Positions 44,991 to 54,995 are shown, numbered from the stretch's first letter. The stretch: 64,000 nucleotides of DNA from JBBRHQ01 sp963815645 (GCA_963815645.1 CAWFHL010000004.1:124001-188000), one strand, 5' to 3'. Numbers and translations are program-made. The notes: generated from the sequence alone by a model not told the origin.

Positions 44991-46007
44991 CTAGGCGCCG
45001 ATCCGCTCGGTGGCCTCCAGGGGGGCCCCGGAGCCCGCGTCCTCGTAGTGCGACGGGGCGACCCCGAGGGCGAGCTCGACTCTGCGAACGCGCTCGAACA
45101 CCCGCTGCGCCATCACCCTCTGCCCGGCGAGGAGGTCGCCGATGATCCCCAGCGCGAACAGCTGCACCGCGGCGATGAACAGCACCGCGCCGAGAATCAG
45201 CGACTGGATGTGGCCGGAGTCGTCGCCATGGAAGACCCAGTCGAAGACGAACGGGCTCCAGGCGACCAGCGCCAGCACTGCGACCACCGCCGCCAGGGTG
45301 ACAAAAACGCGCAACGGCTCGTAGCGGGCGTAGATGCGACCGATCGCCAGGCCGTTCCGGCGCACGTAGCCCCCGGTCGAGTCGAACAGCCGCGACTCCC
45401 GGGTCTTTGCGTTGGTGCCGATCTCCACCTGATCGACGGCGACCAGCATCTTTCCCGCCTGGATCAGGCTCTCCAGCGTGTAGGTGAAGTTGTCGACGAC
45501 CAGCAGTTGAAGCGCGGCCTCGCGGTTGTAGGCGCGGAACCCGCAGGTCGCGTCGGAGATCTCGGTGCCGGAGAGCCGCCGCACCACCCAGCTGCCGAGC
45601 TTCTGTAGGGACTTCTTGGCCCCGGAGAAGTGGTCGATGCTGCTCACCTGGCGGTCCCCGACGACCATGTCCGCGTCCCCGGCGAGGATCGGCGCCAGCA
45701 GCTTCGGGATGTCCTCGCCCCGGTACTGGTTGTCGGCATCGGTGTTGACGATCAAATCGGCGCCGAGCTTCAGGCCCGCGTCGAGGCCGGCCTGGAAGGC
45801 GGCAGCGAGGCCCTTGTTGTTGGTGAGGCGGACGATGTGCTCGACCCCGTGGGCGCGGGCGACCTCGACCGTGCGGTCGGAGGAGCCGTCATCGATCACC
45901 AGCAGCTCGACCGAGTCGACTCCGGCGATCTCCCTGGGCAGGCCGGCGATCGTCTCAGGCAGGGTGGCCTCCTCGTTGAGGCAGGGAATCTGGATGATCA
46001 GCTTCAC
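44991..46007 (-). CDS. Family 2 glycosyltransferase with C-terminal membrane helices
   Basis: DPM/GtrB-like inverting glycosyltransferase using a nucleotide sugar, probably onto polyprenyl phosphate. IQIPCLNEEATLPETI begins the GT-A domain; LVIDDGSSDRT and NTDADNQYRGEDI carry the metal-binding aspartates. After about residue 240 two to three membrane helices follow (VFVTLAAVVAVLALVAW and a later VLFIAAVQLFALGIIGDLLAG). GTG at 46007 gives the usual VKLIIQIP start; TTG at 46043 would add twelve residues. Upstream, its promoter region is shared with the rib operon. Confidence 0.88.
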   Translation of the reverse strand: MKLIIQIPCLNEEATLPETIAGLPREIAGVDSVELLVIDDGSSDRTVEVARAHGVEHIVRLTNNKGLAAAFQAGLDAGLKLGADLIVNTDADNQYRGEDIPKLLAPILAGDADMVVGDRQVSSIDHFSGAKKSLQKLGSWVVRRLSGTEISDATCGFRAYNREAALQLLVVDNFTYTLESLIQAGKMLVAVDQVEIGTNAKTRESRLFDSTGGYVRRNGLAIGRIYARYEPLRVFVTLAAVVAVLALVAWSPFVFDWVFHGDDSGHIQSLILGAVLFIAAVQLFALGIIGDLLAGQRVMAQRVFERVRRVELALGVAPSHYEDAGSGAPLEATERIGA

Positions 46008-46068
46008 CGGCCGATCAAGCGTAGCCGCGCCGGTCCCCGCCAAGCGGTCAGCCGCTTGCCGGCCCGGG

Positions 46069-46092
46069 TAGACTGGTTGACTGACCAGTCAA
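46069..46092 (+). promoter_or_regulatory. rib operon -10 box and TetR-type operator
   Basis: TAGACT (46069-46074) is a -10 box. Two bases later TTGACTGACCAGTCAA (46077-46092) is a perfect 7+7 inverted repeat with a 2-base centre, overlapping the expected transcription start. Palindromes of this form are typical TetR-family operators. It could also serve the divergent glycosyltransferase gene. Confidence 0.6.
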
Positions 46093-46127
46093 TCAAGGCC
46101 AAAGTCGCCCCTCCGAAAGGAACCGCG

Positions 46128-47256
46128 ATCGACGCTCAAGCGACAGACCCCCAACTCGAGGGCAGGCACCTCCGACGGGCGCTCGAGCTGGCCGAGGGCG
46201 GCAGGGGCAGGGTCAGCCCGAACCCGATGGTCGGGGCGGTGATCGCCGATCGCTCCGGAGAGCTGATCGGCGAGGGCCATCACGCCGAGCTCGGTGGGCT
46301 CCACGCCGAGCGGGCGGCGATCGCCGACTGCCTCAGCCGGGGCGCCGATCCCTCCGGTGCGACGATCTACGTGACCCTCGAGCCCTGCGCTCACCACGGT
46401 CGCCAGCCCCCCTGCACCGAGGCGATCCTCGAGGCCGGGATCTCGCGGGTGGTGATCGCCTCCGATGACCCCTCGGAGAAGGCGGCCGGCCGCGGCCCCG
46501 GGATCCTCCGCGACGGCGGGGTGGAAGTCGAGCTCGCGCACGGAGCCGAGGCGACCGAGGCGAGGCTGCTCAACCAGCCGTTCCGCAAGCACGCACGCAC
46601 CGGGCGCCCCCTGGTCATCCTCAAGATGGCGATCTCGCTGGATGGCCGCACGGCGACGGCGTCGGGTGAGCCGCTGTGGATCACCGGGCCGCAGAGCCGT
46701 GAGATGGTGCATCGCTGGCGCGCCGAGGCCGATGCAGTCGCGGTCGGGATCGGCACCGTGCTCGCCGATGACCCGCTGCTGACCGCCCGCGAGGTCGGGG
46801 CGTTTCGCCAGCCGGCCCGGGTCGTGTTCGACTCCTCCGCGCGCCTGCCACTGGACTCGAAGCTGATCCGCAGCTCATCCGAGGCGCCGGTACTGGTCGT
46901 GTGCCTCCCCCGAGGCCGCGCGCTCGCGGGTCGAATCCCTGCGGGAGGCCGGAGCGGAGGTGCTGATCGTCGCCGGCCGGGATTCCCGCGAGCGGCTGCT
47001 GGCGGCGCTCGACGATCTCGGCCGCCGCGGCCAGACCAGCGTCTTCCTCGAGGGAGGGCCGGGGCTGGCGGCGGCGTTCGCGGCGGCGGGCGAGGTCGAC
47101 GAGACGCGCCTCTTCGTCGCCCCGGTTCTGCTCGGCGAGGCTCGCGTCGAGCCCGAGGAAGCCGGGCGCGTGGTCGAGACGAGTGGCGGCGAGGGCTCCG
47201 AGCTCGCGGCGGTCGGCGACGACGTCCTGATCCGGGCCAGGCTGAGGGAGTGGTAG
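46128..47256 (+). CDS. ribD: RibD, riboflavin deaminase/reductase, one frameshift
   Basis: Bifunctional: zinc deaminase followed by NADPH reductase in riboflavin synthesis. Deaminase motifs HAERAAI and PCAHHGRQPPCTEAI (zinc cysteines) are present; the reductase has FSLDGRTAT-like ISLDGRTAT, WITGPQSREMVHRWRAEADAV and VGIGTVLADDPLLTAR. One extra C in a run of five near 46912 breaks the frame, which resumes as RVESLREAGAEVLIVAGRDS and ends RLREW. The best-placed initiator is ATC at 46128, seven bases after GAAAGG; a TTG at 46077 is the only canonical start but lies inside the operator. Confidence 0.88.
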
Positions 47257-47258
47257 CG

Positions 47259-47864
47259 ATGTTCTCGGGGCTGGTCGCAGATCTCGGAAGGGTGGAGTCG
47301 GTCGAGGCCGGCGCCGAGGGCGCCCGGCTTCGGATCGGCACATCTCTGGCCGGCGAGATCGCCGCCGGCGACTCGGTCGCGGTCAACGGAGTCTGCCTGA
47401 CCGCGGTCTCGGCCGGGGACGGCGGGTTCGACGCCGAGGCGATCAACCAGACGCTCGCCCTCACCTCTCTGGGGTCCCTCGGACCGGGCGACCGGGTCAA
47501 CCTCGAGCTGGCGCTGCGTCCCTCCGACCGGCTCGGCGGCCACATCGTCCAGGGCCATGTCGACGGCACCGGCGAGGTGGTCTCGGTCGCCGAGGACGGG
47601 TTCTCCCACCGCCTCCGCCTGCGCCTGGACCCGGAGATTCGCCGCTACATGGTCGAGCGCGGATCGGTTGCGCTGGACGGGGTCAGCCTCACCGTCGCGG
47701 CGCTCGGCGAGGACTGGATCGAGGTGGCGCTGATTCCCGAGACGATGGAGCGGACGAACCTTGGAGCGCTCGCCGTCGGCCGCACGGTCAACGTCGAGTG
47801 CGATCTGCTGGCCAAATATGTGGAGCGCCTGCTGTCACCATTGGCGGGCGATGACGAAGGGTGA
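47259..47864 (+). CDS. ribE: RibE, riboflavin synthase alpha chain
   Basis: Trimeric enzyme dismutating two lumazine molecules to riboflavin. 201 residues made of two similar barrels: MFSGLVADLGRVES with DSVAVNGVCLTAV in the first, and GHIVQGHVDGTGEV with GSVALDGVSLTV in the second. It begins two bases after ribD and ends four bases before ribBA. Confidence 0.96.
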   Translation: MFSGLVADLGRVESVEAGAEGARLRIGTSLAGEIAAGDSVAVNGVCLTAVSAGDGGFDAEAINQTLALTSLGSLGPGDRVNLELALRPSDRLGGHIVQGHVDGTGEVVSVAEDGFSHRLRLRLDPEIRRYMVERGSVALDGVSLTVAALGEDWIEVALIPETMERTNLGALAVGRTVNVECDLLAKYVERLLSPLAGDDEG

Positions 47865-47868
47865 GCGA

Positions 47869-49185
47869 ATGACCGAGACACAGCAGCTTCGGACCGGCGC
47901 CGCGACGGCGGACGGCGAGAGCCCCTTCTCGACGATCGAGGAGGCGCTCGACGAGATCCGCCGGGGCCGGATGGTCGTCGTCTGCGACGGCGCCGATCGC
48001 GAGAACGAGGGCGACCTGGTGATGGCGGCGCAGTTCGCGACCCCGGAGGCGGTCAACTTCATGGCGAAGGAGGCCCGCGGCCTGATCTGCCTGGCGCTCA
48101 CTCCGGAGCGCTGTGACCGGCTCGGGTTGCGGCTGATGACCGCGAAGAACGAGGCGCCGCTGCAGACCGCCTTCACGGTGACGATCGAGGCCGCCTCGGG
48201 GGTGACGACCGGGATCAGCGCCCATGATCGCGCCCACACGATCCAGGTCGCCGTCGACCCGGAGTCGGGTCCGGCGGAGATCGTCGTCCCCGGCCACCTC
48301 TTCCCGCTGAAGGCGAAGGAGGGCGGGGTGCTGGAGCGCACCGGCCACACAGAGGCGAGCGTCGACCTGGCCCGGCTGGCGGGGCTCAACCCTTCCGGGC
48401 TGATCTGCGAGGTGATGAACGACGACGGCAGCATGGCCAGGGTTCCCGACCTGATCCCCTACTGCCGGCGCCACGGCCTGAAGATGATCACCGTCGCCGA
48501 GCTGATCGCCTATCGGCGGCGGACCGAGAAGCTGGTCGAGCGGGTTGTCGGGACCACCCTGCCGACCGCGTTCGGGGAGTTCTCCGCGGTCGGCTACCGC
48601 TCGCTGGTCGACGACAAGCATCACGTGGCGATGGTCAAAGGCGAGGTCGCCGGCGCCGAGGACGTCCTCGTAAGGGTCCACAGCGAGTGCCTCACCGGGG
48701 ACGTCTTCCACAGCCTGCGCTGCGACTGCGGCGAGCAGCTGGAGGCGGCGCTGGCGATGATCGAGCGCGAGGGTCGCGGGGTCCTTCTCTATCTCTCCCA
48801 GGAGGGCCGCGGGATCGGCCTGCTGAACAAGCTCCGCGCCTACAAGCTCCAGGAGGAGGGGGTGGACACGGTCGAGGCGAACCTCCAGCTCGGCCTCCCC
48901 GCCGACCTCCGCGACTACGGGATCGGCGCCCAGATCCTCGGCGACCTGGGGCTGACCAGCATCAGGATCCTCACCAACAACCCGAAGAAGATCGTCGGGC
49001 TCGAGGGCTACGGGCTCTCGGTCAGCGAGCAGGTCCCGATCGAGGCGGCGCCCAACGCCCACAACGAGGACTACCTGCGGGCAAAGCGCGACAAGCTCGG
49101 CCACTCCCTCCACCACCAGGGTCTCGCCTTCGACGAGGAGATGATCCACGGCGAGCGCAGCCGGGACTCCGGCGTCGATGGCTGA
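47869..49185 (+). CDS. ribBA: RibBA, DHBP synthase / GTP cyclohydrolase II
   Basis: Bifunctional: makes 3,4-dihydroxy-2-butanone 4-phosphate (N-terminal half) and opens GTP (C-terminal half). 438 residues from ATG 47869. RibB motifs VVVCDGADRENEGDL and RTGHTEASVDLARLAGL; RibA motifs RVHSECLTGDVF, the zinc cysteines of SLRCDCGEQL and LSQEGRGIGLLNKLRAYKLQ. Both halves look active. Confidence 0.97.
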   Translation: MTETQQLRTGAATADGESPFSTIEEALDEIRRGRMVVVCDGADRENEGDLVMAAQFATPEAVNFMAKEARGLICLALTPERCDRLGLRLMTAKNEAPLQTAFTVTIEAASGVTTGISAHDRAHTIQVAVDPESGPAEIVVPGHLFPLKAKEGGVLERTGHTEASVDLARLAGLNPSGLICEVMNDDGSMARVPDLIPYCRRHGLKMITVAELIAYRRRTEKLVERVVGTTLPTAFGEFSAVGYRSLVDDKHHVAMVKGEVAGAEDVLVRVHSECLTGDVFHSLRCDCGEQLEAALAMIEREGRGVLLYLSQEGRGIGLLNKLRAYKLQEEGVDTVEANLQLGLPADLRDYGIGAQILGDLGLTSIRILTNNPKKIVGLEGYGLSVSEQVPIEAAPNAHNEDYLRAKRDKLGHSLHHQGLAFDEEMIHGERSRDSGVDG

Positions 49186-49678
49186 TCCGCCGGCCTTCCA
49201 CGAGTCCTTCTCCGAGGCCGACCGCGAGGCGCTGGCGCCGCTCGAGTTCGCGGTGGTCTGCGCCCGCTTCTACGAGGAGATCGCGGACCGGCTCTGCAAC
49301 GGGGCGGCCGAGGGCTTCGAACTCGCCGGTGTGAGCGAGGCCTCGGTGCACGAGTACGGCGTCCCCGGGTCCTTCGAGCTGCCCTTCGCGGCGAAGCTCT
49401 GTGCCGAGAGCGGACGCTTCGCCGGCGTCGCCTGCCTCGGGGTGGTGATCAGGGGCGAGACTGACCACTACGACTACATCTGCGCAGAGACCTCCCGCGG
49501 GGTCCAGGAGGTGCAGCTCGGCACCGGCGTTCCCTGCGCCTTCGGGGTGATCACCTGCGAGACGATGGAACAGGCGCTGGCGCGGGCCGGCGGCGACAGG
49601 CGGGACATGGGCCGCAACGCCGCCCTCACCGTGGCCCGGATGGCCCTTCTGCGCCGGCGGCTGGCTCAACCGAGCTGA
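49178..49678 (+). CDS. ribH: RibH, lumazine synthase
   Basis: Forms 6,7-dimethyl-8-ribityllumazine. 166 residues. EFAVVCARFYEEIADRL, VPGSFELPFAAK, CLGVVIRGETDHYDYI (the family's GxVIRGxTxHxxY with catalytic histidine) and FGVITCETMEQA match. The N-terminus overlaps ribBA by eight bases. Last gene of the rib operon; its end overlaps a convergent gene by 53 bases. Confidence 0.96.
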   Translation: MADPPAFHESFSEADREALAPLEFAVVCARFYEEIADRLCNGAAEGFELAGVSEASVHEYGVPGSFELPFAAKLCAESGRFAGVACLGVVIRGETDHYDYICAETSRGVQEVQLGTGVPCAFGVITCETMEQALARAGGDRRDMGRNAALTVARMALLRRRLAQPS

Positions 49679-50375
49679 CCTCGATCTGGATCGCCCGGGC
49701 AGCGGCCTTCAGCTCACCGTCCTCGGAGAAGATCGCGCAGCCCGCCTCGTGCTTGCGGCGCTGACTGCCGATCGGCCAGGCCATGACGACGTGGGGCTCG
49801 CCCAGCCGGACCGGCTCGAGCAGGCGCGCCGAGAGCCGTCCGAGCATCGCCAGAAAGCCGGGGCTGTGCAGCTCCACGCGCGAAATAGGTCGGGCAGTCG
49901 AGCACCGCCCAGACGAACTCGGGCAGGACCTCGCCGTCGCGGGCCAGCCATTCGGCCTCGGGTGTCCAGGGGGTCGCGACCAGATCCCGGCCGGCGACCT
50001 TCCCGGCGAAGACGCGCTGTGAGTCTTGCTCGCTGCGGGCCGCAGACAAAGCAGCTGGCGAAGATCTGGTCGGTTCCCTCGATAGCGCTCCGCGGCCGCC
50101 GCCGCCTCGCCGAGCCCGACCGGGGGCGGCACCTCGATCTCCAGCGGCGCCGATCTCGCCTCGGCCACGAGCTGCTCGCCGTCCTTGATCGCCACCTCAT
50201 CCGGGCCGAGGCGCTCGACCTCGAGCGGGCGCCCGAGCGGCACCGGGCGCCGCAGGGTCACCTCCGCCGGCTCGGAGACGTGGGCTGCGAACAGGCCGCA
50301 CGAATAGCCGCCCTGGCCGCTGCTCGCCGGCCCGTTCAGACGTGGGGCGATCTCGATCCGGCTACCATCCTCCAT
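49626..50375 (-). CDS. Hotdog-fold thioesterase-like protein, three frameshifts
   Basis: Pieces in three frames join into one protein of about 250 residues: MEDGSRIEIAPRLNGPASS and an N-terminal hotdog domain; CFVCGPQRA near 50060; FAGKVAGRDLVATPWTP with EVLPEFVWAVLDCPTYFA; then HSPGFLAMLGRLSARLLEP to EVSSVEPAAG. The CxxCG segment is common in PaaI-like acyl-CoA thioesterases. Shifts near 50085, 50040 and 49885 each add one base and together restore the frame. ATG at 50375 faces the rpmB ATG only five bases away. Confidence 0.7.
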   Translation of the reverse strand: MEDGSRIEIAPRLNGPASSGQGGYSCGLFAAHVSEPAEVTLRRPVPLGRPLEVERLGPDEVAIKDGEQLVAEARSAPLEIEVPPPVGLGEAAAAAERYRGNRPDLRQLLCLRPAASKTHSASSPGRSPAGIWSRPPGHPRPNGWPATARSCPSSSGRCSTARPISRVELHSPGFLAMLGRLSARLLEPVRLGEPHVVMAWPIGSQRRKHEAGCAIFSEDGELKAAARAIQIEVSSVEPAAGAEGPSGPR

Positions 50376-50391
50376 CCCGATGGCAAAGATA
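50363..50391. promoter_or_regulatory. Overlapping head-to-head -10 boxes (rpmB and thioesterase gene)
   Basis: Plus strand TACCAT (50363-50368) is eleven bases before the rpmB ATG and inside the thioesterase codons; minus strand TATCTT (50386-50391) is ten bases before the thioesterase ATG and inside the rpmB codons. Both genes lack a Shine-Dalgarno. Confidence 0.5.
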
Positions 50392-50571
50392 TGCCACAGC
50401 TGCGGCAAGGGTCCGGCCTTCGGCAATTCCCGGAGCCATTCGATGGTCGCCACCAAGCGGCGCTTCGGCGCCAACCTGCAGAAGGTGCGGATCGAGGACG
50501 GCGGCAGGCCCCGCCGCGTCTACGTCTGCACCCGTTGCCTGAAGGCCAACAAGGTCACCAAGGCGGCCTGA
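50380..50571 (+). CDS. rpmB: Ribosomal protein L28
   Basis: 63-residue large-subunit protein. MAKICHSCGKGPAFGNSRSH at the start and RRVYVCTRCLKANKVTKA at the end; two CxxC pairs (C5/C8 and C51/C54) make this the zinc-binding form of L28. It precedes fakA and recG, the same order as in Bacillus. Confidence 0.96.
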   Translation: MAKICHSCGKGPAFGNSRSHSMVATKRRFGANLQKVRIEDGGRPRRVYVCTRCLKANKVTKAA

Positions 50572-50589
50572 GCCGCCCGCCGCCCCAGA

Positions 50590-50595
50590 TAGATT
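50590..50595 (+). promoter_or_regulatory. -10 box of fakA (leaderless type)
   Basis: TAGATT nine bases before the fakA ATG at 50605. Confidence 0.4.
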
Positions 50596-50604
50596 CAGTT
50601 GGCG

Positions 50605-52234
50605 ATGGCCGATCCTTCGATCGAGCGCTTCCGCCGCGTCGTCGCGAGCGCCTACGCTTCGCTCGAGGCTCGACGCCAGGAGGTCAACGACCTCAACGTC
50701 TTCCCGGTCGCCGACGGCGACACGGGCGACAACATGGCGATGACGATGCGGGCGGTGATGGAGGAGCTGGACCGACTGCACGGGATGAGCGTCGACGAGG
50801 TCGGCCGCACCCAGCTGGTCCAGGCGCTGGCGAGGGCGGCGCTGATGGGCGCCCGCGGCAACTCGGGCGTGATCCTCAGCCAGATCGTCCGCGGCGCGGC
50901 CGAGGAGCTGGCCAGCCGGCCCGGCGAGCTGGTCGACCCGGTACTGGTCGCCTCGGCCTTCGCCAGGGCCGCCGACGCCGCCTACGAATCGGTACGCGAC
51001 CCGGCCGAAGGGACGATGCTGACGGTGTTCCGCGAGATGGCCCACTCGGTCGCCCGCCAGCTCGCCCACCTCTCCTCCGGAGCAGCAGCGCCTCGACGGC
51101 GGAGTCACCGCCACCGAGCAGGACGCGGTGCTCGCCGGCATCCTCGAGGTCGCGATCGCCGACGGCGAGAGGGCTGTGGAGCGGACTCCCGAGCAGCTCG
51201 AGGTGCTGCGCGAGGCGGAGGTGGTCGATGCCGGCGGCTACGGCCTGGTGCTGATCCTGGCCGGGATCGTCGCCGGGCTGCGCGGCGACGAGGACGAGCT
51301 GCCCGAGGTCGCCCGCCACGACCCGGCCCGGCTCAGCCGCCCGCACCACGAGGACAGCCGCTATCGCTACTGCACGAACTTCATCGTCTCCGGGGAGGGC
51401 CTCGCCGGGCGCGAGTTCGTCGCCCCGCTCGAGGGGCTCGGCGACTCGGTGCTGGTGGTCGGCGACGAGGCGACCCTGAAGGTCCACGTCCATACCGACG
51501 AGCCGGAGGCCGCGGTCGCCCTGTTCGACGGGCCGCGGTCACCAACCTCGACGTCGCCGACATGCGCGAGCAGATCGCCGAGCGCCGGGCACGGCTCAGC
51601 GCCGGCCGCACCGGCGTCGTCGCGGTCGCGGCGGGAACGGGCATGGAAAACCTGTTCGCGGATCTCGGCGCCCACGTCGTCGCCGGCGGCGGAGACGCTC
51701 AACCCGTCGACCTATGAGCTGCTGGCCGGCATCCACAATGTCCCGGCCGAGGAGGTCCTGGTGCTTCCCAACTCCTCCAACGTGATCATGGCGGCCGAGC
51801 GGGCCTGCGAGCTCTCCGAGAAGCCGGCGCGGGTTCTGCCCTCGACCTCGCAGCAGGCCGGCCTGCTGGCCCTGGTCGAGCTCGACCCCTCCGCGAAGGC
51901 CTCGGAAAACGCCGCCCGGCTGGGGGCGGCGCTGGAGACGATCGCGACCGGTGGCGTCGCCCCGGCGGCCCGGGACGACGCGGGCGGACGCTTCCGGCGC
52001 GGCGACGCGGTCGGCTTCGCCGGCGGTGAGATCATCGCCTGGGGCGGCGCCGGCTCGACCCTGGCGACGACGATCGAGCACCTTGCCCGCGAGGCCGAGA
52101 TCGTCACGGTGATCGGGGGGGCGGAGGCGCCGATCTCCCTGGCGGAGATCGGCGCCCACATTCCCGATCGGGTCGAGCTCGAGCTCCACGACGGCGGGCA
52201 GCCCGGTTGGTGGTGGCTGCTGGCGGCGCAGTGA
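50605..52234 (+). CDS. fakA: FakA-like fatty acid kinase (DAK2/YloV), three frameshifts
   Basis: DhaL-type kinase that, with a FakB (DegV) lipid carrier, phosphorylates exogenous fatty acids. N-terminal DAK2 domain: NDLNVFPVADGDTGDNM (metal-binding aspartates), ARGNSGVILSQIVRG and later DAGGYGLVLILAG. C-terminal part has YRYCTNFIVSGEG, LKVHVHTDEPE and VLPNSSNVIMAAERA. One extra base near 51080, one missing near 51535 (after a G run) and one extra near 51690. Restored length about 543 residues. No fakB is nearby. Position between rpmB and recG matches yloV. Confidence 0.88.
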
Positions 52235-54412
52235 CCCTCACCGCCGGCGAAGGCTCGGTCGGCTTCGCCGGCGGCGGCGCGGGGCGATCGCGGCCGCCCT
52301 GTTCTCGGCCCCCGTCCGCACCCCGCGGGCCGCCTCGGCCGAGGCTCCGCTGACCACGCTTCCCGGAGTCGGGCCGAAGCTCGGGGCGATCGCCGCCGAA
52401 GCGGGGATCGAGACGGTCGGCGACCTCCTGCTGCGGATTCCGCACAGCTACAGGGACCGCTCGGCGGCTCGGCCGCTCGGCGACCTGCGGCTTGGGGAGG
52501 AGGCGACGGTGATGGTCGAAGTCCGCTCCGCGAGGCTGCGGCGGACCAGGCGTCGCGGCCTGACGATCGTCGAGGCGACGGTCGCCGATTCCAGCGGCAG
52601 CATCGGCGCAACCTGGTTCAACCAGCCCTGGCTCGCGGATCGGCTCCGACCGGGCGTGGCGATGCTGCTGGTGGGCAGTCTCGATCGGCGGGGGCTCCGG
52701 GTCTCCGAGCACGAGTTCCTCGGCGGCGAGGACGATGGCGAGCCGCCCTCCGGCATCCACACCACCGGCTTGGTCCCGGTCCACCCGGCGACCGAGGGGC
52801 TGCGCCCGCAGCGGATCAGGGAATGGGTCTGGCAGGCGCTGCTCCGGGTCGGGGACGTGATCGAGCCCCTGCCGGCCGAGCTGCGGAGCCGACGCGGGCT
52901 CGCCGGCGCCACCGACAGCCTCCGCGCGGTGCACTTCCCGGCTTGCCCGGGCGAGGCAGAGGAGGCTCGCAGGCGGATCGCCTTCGAGGAGCTCTTCCTC
53001 TACCAGGCCGTCCTGGCAGCACGCCGGCAGGGTCGCAGGACGGAGAGGCCGGGAAGGCGACTCGGCGCTCCCGGGCCCCTCGTAGAGCGCTGGCTCGCGT
53101 CGCTTCCCTTCGAGCCGACCGACGATCAGCGCAAGGCCTTTGCCGAACTGGATCGGGATCTCGACTCGGGCGAGCCGATGCAGCGCCTGCTGATGGGCGA
53201 GGTCGGCTCGGGCAAGACCGTAGTCGCGCTTTACGCGATGCTGAGAGCGCTCGAGGCCGGCTTGCAGGCGGCGCTGATGGCGCCCACCGAGACCCTCGCC
53301 GAGCAGCATGCCGCGACCCTCGACCGGCTGCTCGGGGCGGAGGCGGTCAGCTTCGGCCTGCTCACAGGTTCGACCCCGGCCCCCGAGCGGCGGCGATGCC
53401 TCGGCCGCCTCGCCTCCGGGCGAGCTCGGCCTGGTGGTTGGGACGCACGCGCTGATCGAGCCGGCGGTCGAATTCGACCGGCTCGGCGTCTGCGTGGTCG
53501 ACGAGCAGCACCGCTTCGGGGTGCGGCAGCGCGCCGCGCTCGACGCGAAGGCGCCGGGAGGAGGGGCCCCGCACCTCCTCCACATGACGGCGACGCCGAT
53601 ACCGAGGACGCTTTCGCTGACCACCTACGGCGATCTCGACGCCACCGTTCTGCGCCAGCTCCCGGCTGGGCGGATGCCGGTCGGGACCTGGCTGGTCGCC
53701 GACGAGCGCCGCGCCGCGGCCTACGAGTTCATCAGGGAGCGCCTCCGGGAAGGGCGCCAGGCGTTCGTCGTCTGCCCTCTGGTCTCCGAGTCGGAGAAGC
53801 TGCAGGCGAAGGCGGTGGCCGAGGAGGTAGCCCGCCTCGCGGGCGGCGAGCTGCGCGACTTCCGGATCGAGGCCCTGCACGGCCAGATGGCGGCCGCGAA
53901 GAAGAGCGAGGTGATGGCCGCCTTCGCCGCGGGCGAGATCGCAGGTCCTGGTGGCGACCACGGTGATCGAGGTTGGGATCGACGTCGCCAACGCGACGGT
54001 GATCGTGGTCGAAGGGGCGGAGCGATACGGCGTCTCCCAGCTCCATCAGCTCCGCGGGCGGGTCGGTCGGGGAGAGCACCGCTCCCATTGCCTGCTGTTC
54101 GCCGAGGAAGCCGGCGAGCTGGCCCGGCGCAGGCTGGACGCGGTGGCCTCGGAGAGCGACGGCTTCAGGCTCGCCGAGCTCGACCTCGGGCTCCGCGGCG
54201 AGGGCGAGGTGCTCGGCACCCGCCAGCACGGGCTGCCGCGCTTCGCGGTCGCCCAGCTGCCCGAGGACACCCCGACCCTGATCGAGGCCCGGGAGGAGCT
54301 GCTCGCCCTGATCCGCCGCCATGGCAGCCTCGAGGCCCCGGCGCTCGGGCCGCTCCTGGATGCGGCGCGCCAGCGCTTCGGTCCCGGCGCGGACGGCGCG
54401 ATCCCGGCGTGA
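52231..54412 (+). CDS. recG: RecG, ATP-dependent DNA helicase, three frameshifts
   Basis: Branch-migrating helicase for fork reversal. Wedge domain: LTTLPGVGPKLGAIAAEAGIETVGDLLLRIP. Core: LLMGEVGSGKTVVALYAM (Walker A), VDEQHRFGVRQR (motif II), HMTATPIPRTLSL, then VATTVIEVGIDVANAT and QLRGRVGRGEHRSHC (motifs V and VI). Frame breaks near 52290 (base missing or two extra), 53425 and 53945 (one extra each). Start is the GTG at 52231 overlapping the fakA stop; no other start exists upstream of the wedge domain. Restored about 720 residues. Confidence 0.9.
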
Positions 54413-54437
54413 GCGCGGGGGGAGGGAAAGGCCCGCG

Positions 54438-54995
54438 GTGAGGGTGATCGCCGGAGAGCTCCGCGGCCGCCGGCTGCTGGCGCCGCGGGGCTGGCGGGTG
54501 CGCCCCACCTCCGACCGGGTGAGGGAGGCGATCTTCTCGGCCCTGGGCGATATCGAGGGGCAGCGGGTGCTCGACCTCTACTGCGGCACCGGCGCGCTCG
54601 CGGTCGAAGCGCTCTCCCGCGGCGCCGCCGGGGCGGTCCTCGTCGACCGCGAAACCCGGCCCGCCATGGGCAACATCGAGGCGCTCGGGCTCGGCGACCG
54701 GGCCGAGCTGGTCCGCGCCGAGGTCGCCGGCTGGATGCGGTCCGCCGCCGCCGGCGAGGGGCGCTTCGGCCTGATCTTCATCGACGCCCCCTATAGACTC
54801 GCCGACCGCATTGGCCCCGAACTCGACAGCCTCCTTCCCCCCTTCTCGCGGAGGGCGGCCGCGTGATCGCTGAGAGCGCCGCGGCGCGCCCGCTCGAGCT
54901 GCTCCTCGCTGCCCAAGGTCCGCGAGCGACGCTACGGGGGGACCACGGTTCGCTTCTTCGCCAAGCCAGAGAGCCGAGGCGAGGGAGCCCGATGA
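54438..54995 (+). CDS. rsmD: RsmD, 16S rRNA m2G966 methyltransferase, two frameshifts
   Basis: SAM-dependent rRNA guanine-N2 methyltransferase. GTG start; RVIAGELRGRRLLAPRGWRVRPTSDRVREAIFSAL, VLDLYCGTGALAVEALSRGA and the catalytic IDAPYRL (DPPY-type). One extra base near 54845 and another near 54922 break the frame; the end reads VRERRYGGTTVRFFAKPE and stops at 54995, overlapping the coaD ATG. Restored length about 185 residues. Confidence 0.9.

Noticed and set aside
46044..46127. FMN riboswitch before ribD
   Set aside because: The spacer is too short and lacks the conserved RFN blocks; a palindromic operator is present instead.
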